A stretch of 7,437 nucleotides of DNA from NCBI GenBank assembly GCA_031283825.1, contig JAITAZ010000333.1, forward strand, positions 1 to 7,437. Reading direction: 5' to 3'. Positions 6,566 through 7,437 of the stretch are shown here, piece after piece. Numbering within the stretch: position 1 is the stretch's first letter; each line of letters begins with the position of its first letter. Below the pieces are notes generated by a model. The model did not search any database. It worked only from the letters and a program-made list of their open reading frames with translations, and was not told the DNA's origin. This stretch comes from Planctomycetaceae bacterium (GTDB lineage Bacteria; Planctomycetota; Planctomycetia; Pirellulales; Thermoguttaceae). Both the position numbers and the translations under genes were made by a program.

Positions 6566-7024
6566 TTAGATATCCCATTCTTCAAACGGGTAATTTTTTA
6601 GGACTTTATCTATATCTTCTTTGCAGAGAGATTCGTAGTTGGAGTCGATTTTTCTGATTAGTTCGAGTTGTTTTTTCCAGATAGCTGGTCTTTCATTTAA
6701 TTCGGGGTAATTTTTTTTGAGTAGTCGATTGAGTAATGATAATTTTCGTTTTTTTTGTATGAAATCAAAAGCAATTGTGAAAGAAATATAATTTGCAATC
6801 CAATAGAGTATTTTTCCGGTATCGTTAGTTGAGCGGATTATTACGTGATTATCGTCAATATTTACGATCCAATGATAACCGTTATCATTGATTTTGATAA
6901 ACGGCGTTCCGTATTTATCGGGGTAATCGAATCTGACATAAGGAAGCCATCGAAAAGTGCCGCCTAATATTTCTACAATATGACGCGATAATTTATTCAA
7001 TTGTTTGTCTGTCAAATATAACAT
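6566..7024 (-). CDS. Imm63-like immunity protein (orphan)
   Basis: This 152-residue cytoplasmic protein resembles immunity protein family Imm63, whose members are predicted to neutralise polymorphic or contact-dependent toxins. Family-like features are a short N-terminal helix, PFIKINDNGYHWIV (41-54) with the Gly-Tyr-His segment, IIRSTND (62-68), KILYWIANYISFTIAFDF (71-88), and the C-terminal IWKKQLELIRKI (115-126) with the late YPFEEW (145-150). There is no signal peptide. The frame extends to a GTG at 7060, but those 12 extra codons run into the GTAACCGTTCACG repeat, so the ATG at 7022-7024 is preferred. No SD is visible; the upstream coding strand is pyrimidine-rich (TTCCTCCTCC). No cognate toxin is in the window, and the DUF3990 cassette lies on the other strand 600 bp away, so this is an orphan immunity gene here. 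Assignment is from motif resemblance only. Confidence 0.72.
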   Translation of the reverse strand: MLYLTDKQLNKLSRHIVEILGGTFRWLPYVRFDYPDKYGTPFIKINDNGYHWIVNIDDNHVIIRSTNDTGKILYWIANYISFTIAFDFIQKKRKLSLLNRLLKKNYPELNERPAIWKKQLELIRKIDSNYESLCKEDIDKVLKNYPFEEWDI

Positions 7025-7044
7025 CGGAGGAGGAAAAAATTTTG

Positions 7045-7091
7045 GTAACCGTTCACGCACAAGAGAAAAATTTTCTAAGCCCTGAAAGGGC
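7045..7091. repeat. 47-bp dispersed repeat, second copy, with GCCCTGAAAGGGC hairpin
   Basis: Starting with GTAACCGTTCACG, this copy aligns gap-free with 5963-6009 at 39 of 47 positions. It ends in the hairpin GCCCTGAAAGGGC (7079-7091, 5-bp stem, GAA loop), where the other copy has GCCATGAAATGGC. The one stem difference is a matched pair change (C:G for A:T). The repeat overlaps the upstream extension of the Imm63-like reading frame. Confidence 0.75.
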
Positions 7092-7108
7092 GTCTAGCAA
7101 TAGCGTAG

Positions 7109-7270
7109 GGCAACGCCGACTCAGGTAGGCGACCTTTCGCCGAAAGGTCGCGTTGCCGAAGGCAACGATAAAATGTATTCTAAAATAATTAAAATCAATT
7201 CAGATTTACAGTCGGCTAACCCCGACGCGACCTTTCGGCTAAAGGTCTCCTACCAGAGTCGGCGGTTGCC
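7109..7270. repeat. Long inverted repeat with nested hairpins
   Basis: Arms 7109-7152 and 7226-7270 are near-identical reverse complements (44 and 45 bp, about four substitutions and one indel), with a 73-bp AT-rich centre. Within the left arm, 7129-7139 pairs with 7141-7151 (11-bp stem, GCGACCTTTCG), and directly after it CGTTGCCGAAGGCAACG (7151-7167) forms a 7-bp stem with a GAA loop. The interval is GC-rich compared with its surroundings and contains no gene. It resembles REP/MITE-type palindromic elements. It lies between two minus-strand genes and could also cap the transcript of the decarboxylase-like gene. Confidence 0.75.
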
Positions 7271-7293
7271 TACCTGATCTGGGGCAACAAGTG

Positions 7294-7309
7294 CGTAACA
7301 TGAGTTACG
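7294..7309 (-). terminator. Possible hairpin after the decarboxylase-like gene
   Basis: A 6-bp stem (CGTAAC with GTTACG, 4-base loop) sits 12 bp beyond the stop of the minus-strand partial gene. No T-run follows on that strand, so a terminator role is weak. Confidence 0.2.
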
Positions 7310-7320
7310 ACTTATTTTTT

Positions 7321-7437
7321 TTACGGTAAATGATAATTTCTGACAGTTTCGACAAATGTTTTGATATTTTCGGGTGGAGTTTCGGCGGGGAGCGCGCAAC
7401 CGGCGCCGATTACCAAACCTCTACCTTGAAAACAATC
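7321..7437 (-). CDS. Uroporphyrinogen decarboxylase-superfamily protein, C-terminal fragment (cut by the window edge)
   Basis: The last 38 codons of a minus-strand gene read in from the right edge and end at TAA (7321-7323). The visible C-terminus contains GLVIGAGCALP, then AETPPENIKTFVETV, and ends RNYHLP. The GAGC-x-(I/L)-P followed by T-P-x-E-N pattern is the conserved C-terminal signature of the URO-D superfamily, which includes HemE and corrinoid or cobalamin-dependent methyltransferases of the MtaA/MtbA type. The fragment cannot distinguish haem synthesis from methyl transfer. The cysteine in GAGC is typical of the methyltransferase-like branch but not decisive. The gene continues beyond the window; this is truncation by the window, not a pseudogene. 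Confidence 0.78.
   Translation of the reverse strand, partial: DCFQGRGLVIGAGCALPAETPPENIKTFVETVRNYHLP

Noticed and set aside
7025..7045. AGGAGG on the plus strand at about 7027-7032 as a ribosome binding site
   Set aside because: It lies on the strand opposite the Imm63-like gene, and no plus-strand coding region follows it.
7025..7060. GTG start at 7060 for the Imm63-like gene
   Set aside because: The 12 extra codons fall in the dispersed GTAACCGTTCACG repeat, and the ATG at 7024 fits the family N-terminus better.

Overview
This is an AT-rich bacterial window with six complete genes and a seventh cut by the right edge. None of the non-overlapping starts has a convincing Shine-Dalgarno sequence. 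That, the protein types, and the dense intergenic repeats would fit a Bacteroidetes-like or PVC/FCB-type lineage, but the taxon cannot be fixed from this sequence.

Layout. Bases 1-207 hold AT-rich sequence and a 9-bp tandem repeat. queC (preQ0 synthase, 208-894, +) converges on a YhaM-like OB-fold/HD-domain 3'-5' exoribonuclease (891-1868, -), and their stop codons overlap. Bases 1869-2320 are a gene-free, repeat-rich spacer. A large soluble hybrid histidine kinase (2321-4876, +) follows: coiled coil, PAS, HisKA, HATPase, degenerate receiver, true receiver and C-terminal Hpt. Next is a compact three-gene cassette (4997-5960, +) joined by two ATGA stop/start overlaps: a DUF3791-like protein, a DUF3990-like protein (ADP-ribosyltransferase-like fold by family) and a small protein resembling an antitoxin or regulator. 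Bases 5961-6565 are non-coding and contain a MITE-like element: a tandem array of hairpins enclosed by perfect 25-bp terminal inverted repeats. An Imm63-like immunity protein (6566-7024, -) follows, then a spacer with a long inverted repeat (7109-7270), then the C-terminus of a uroporphyrinogen-decarboxylase-superfamily protein (7321-7437, -).

How the parts relate. The left part is housekeeping: tRNA queuosine synthesis and RNA turnover. The kinase is a phosphorelay hub whose final partner lies outside the window. The right part is accessory: a probable toxin-antitoxin-like cassette and an orphan immunity gene, each bordered by dispersed repeats. Several repeat families recur across the spacers (GTAACCGTTCACG, the GTTACAAAAAA motif, the ATTCCGA heptamer, TACCTGATCTGGG), so the spacers appear to be built from shared repeat modules. 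The best candidates for something underdescribed are the ATGA-coupled trio at 4997-5960 and the hairpin-array element at 6109-6397, whose loops occur in complementary (flipped) pairs.
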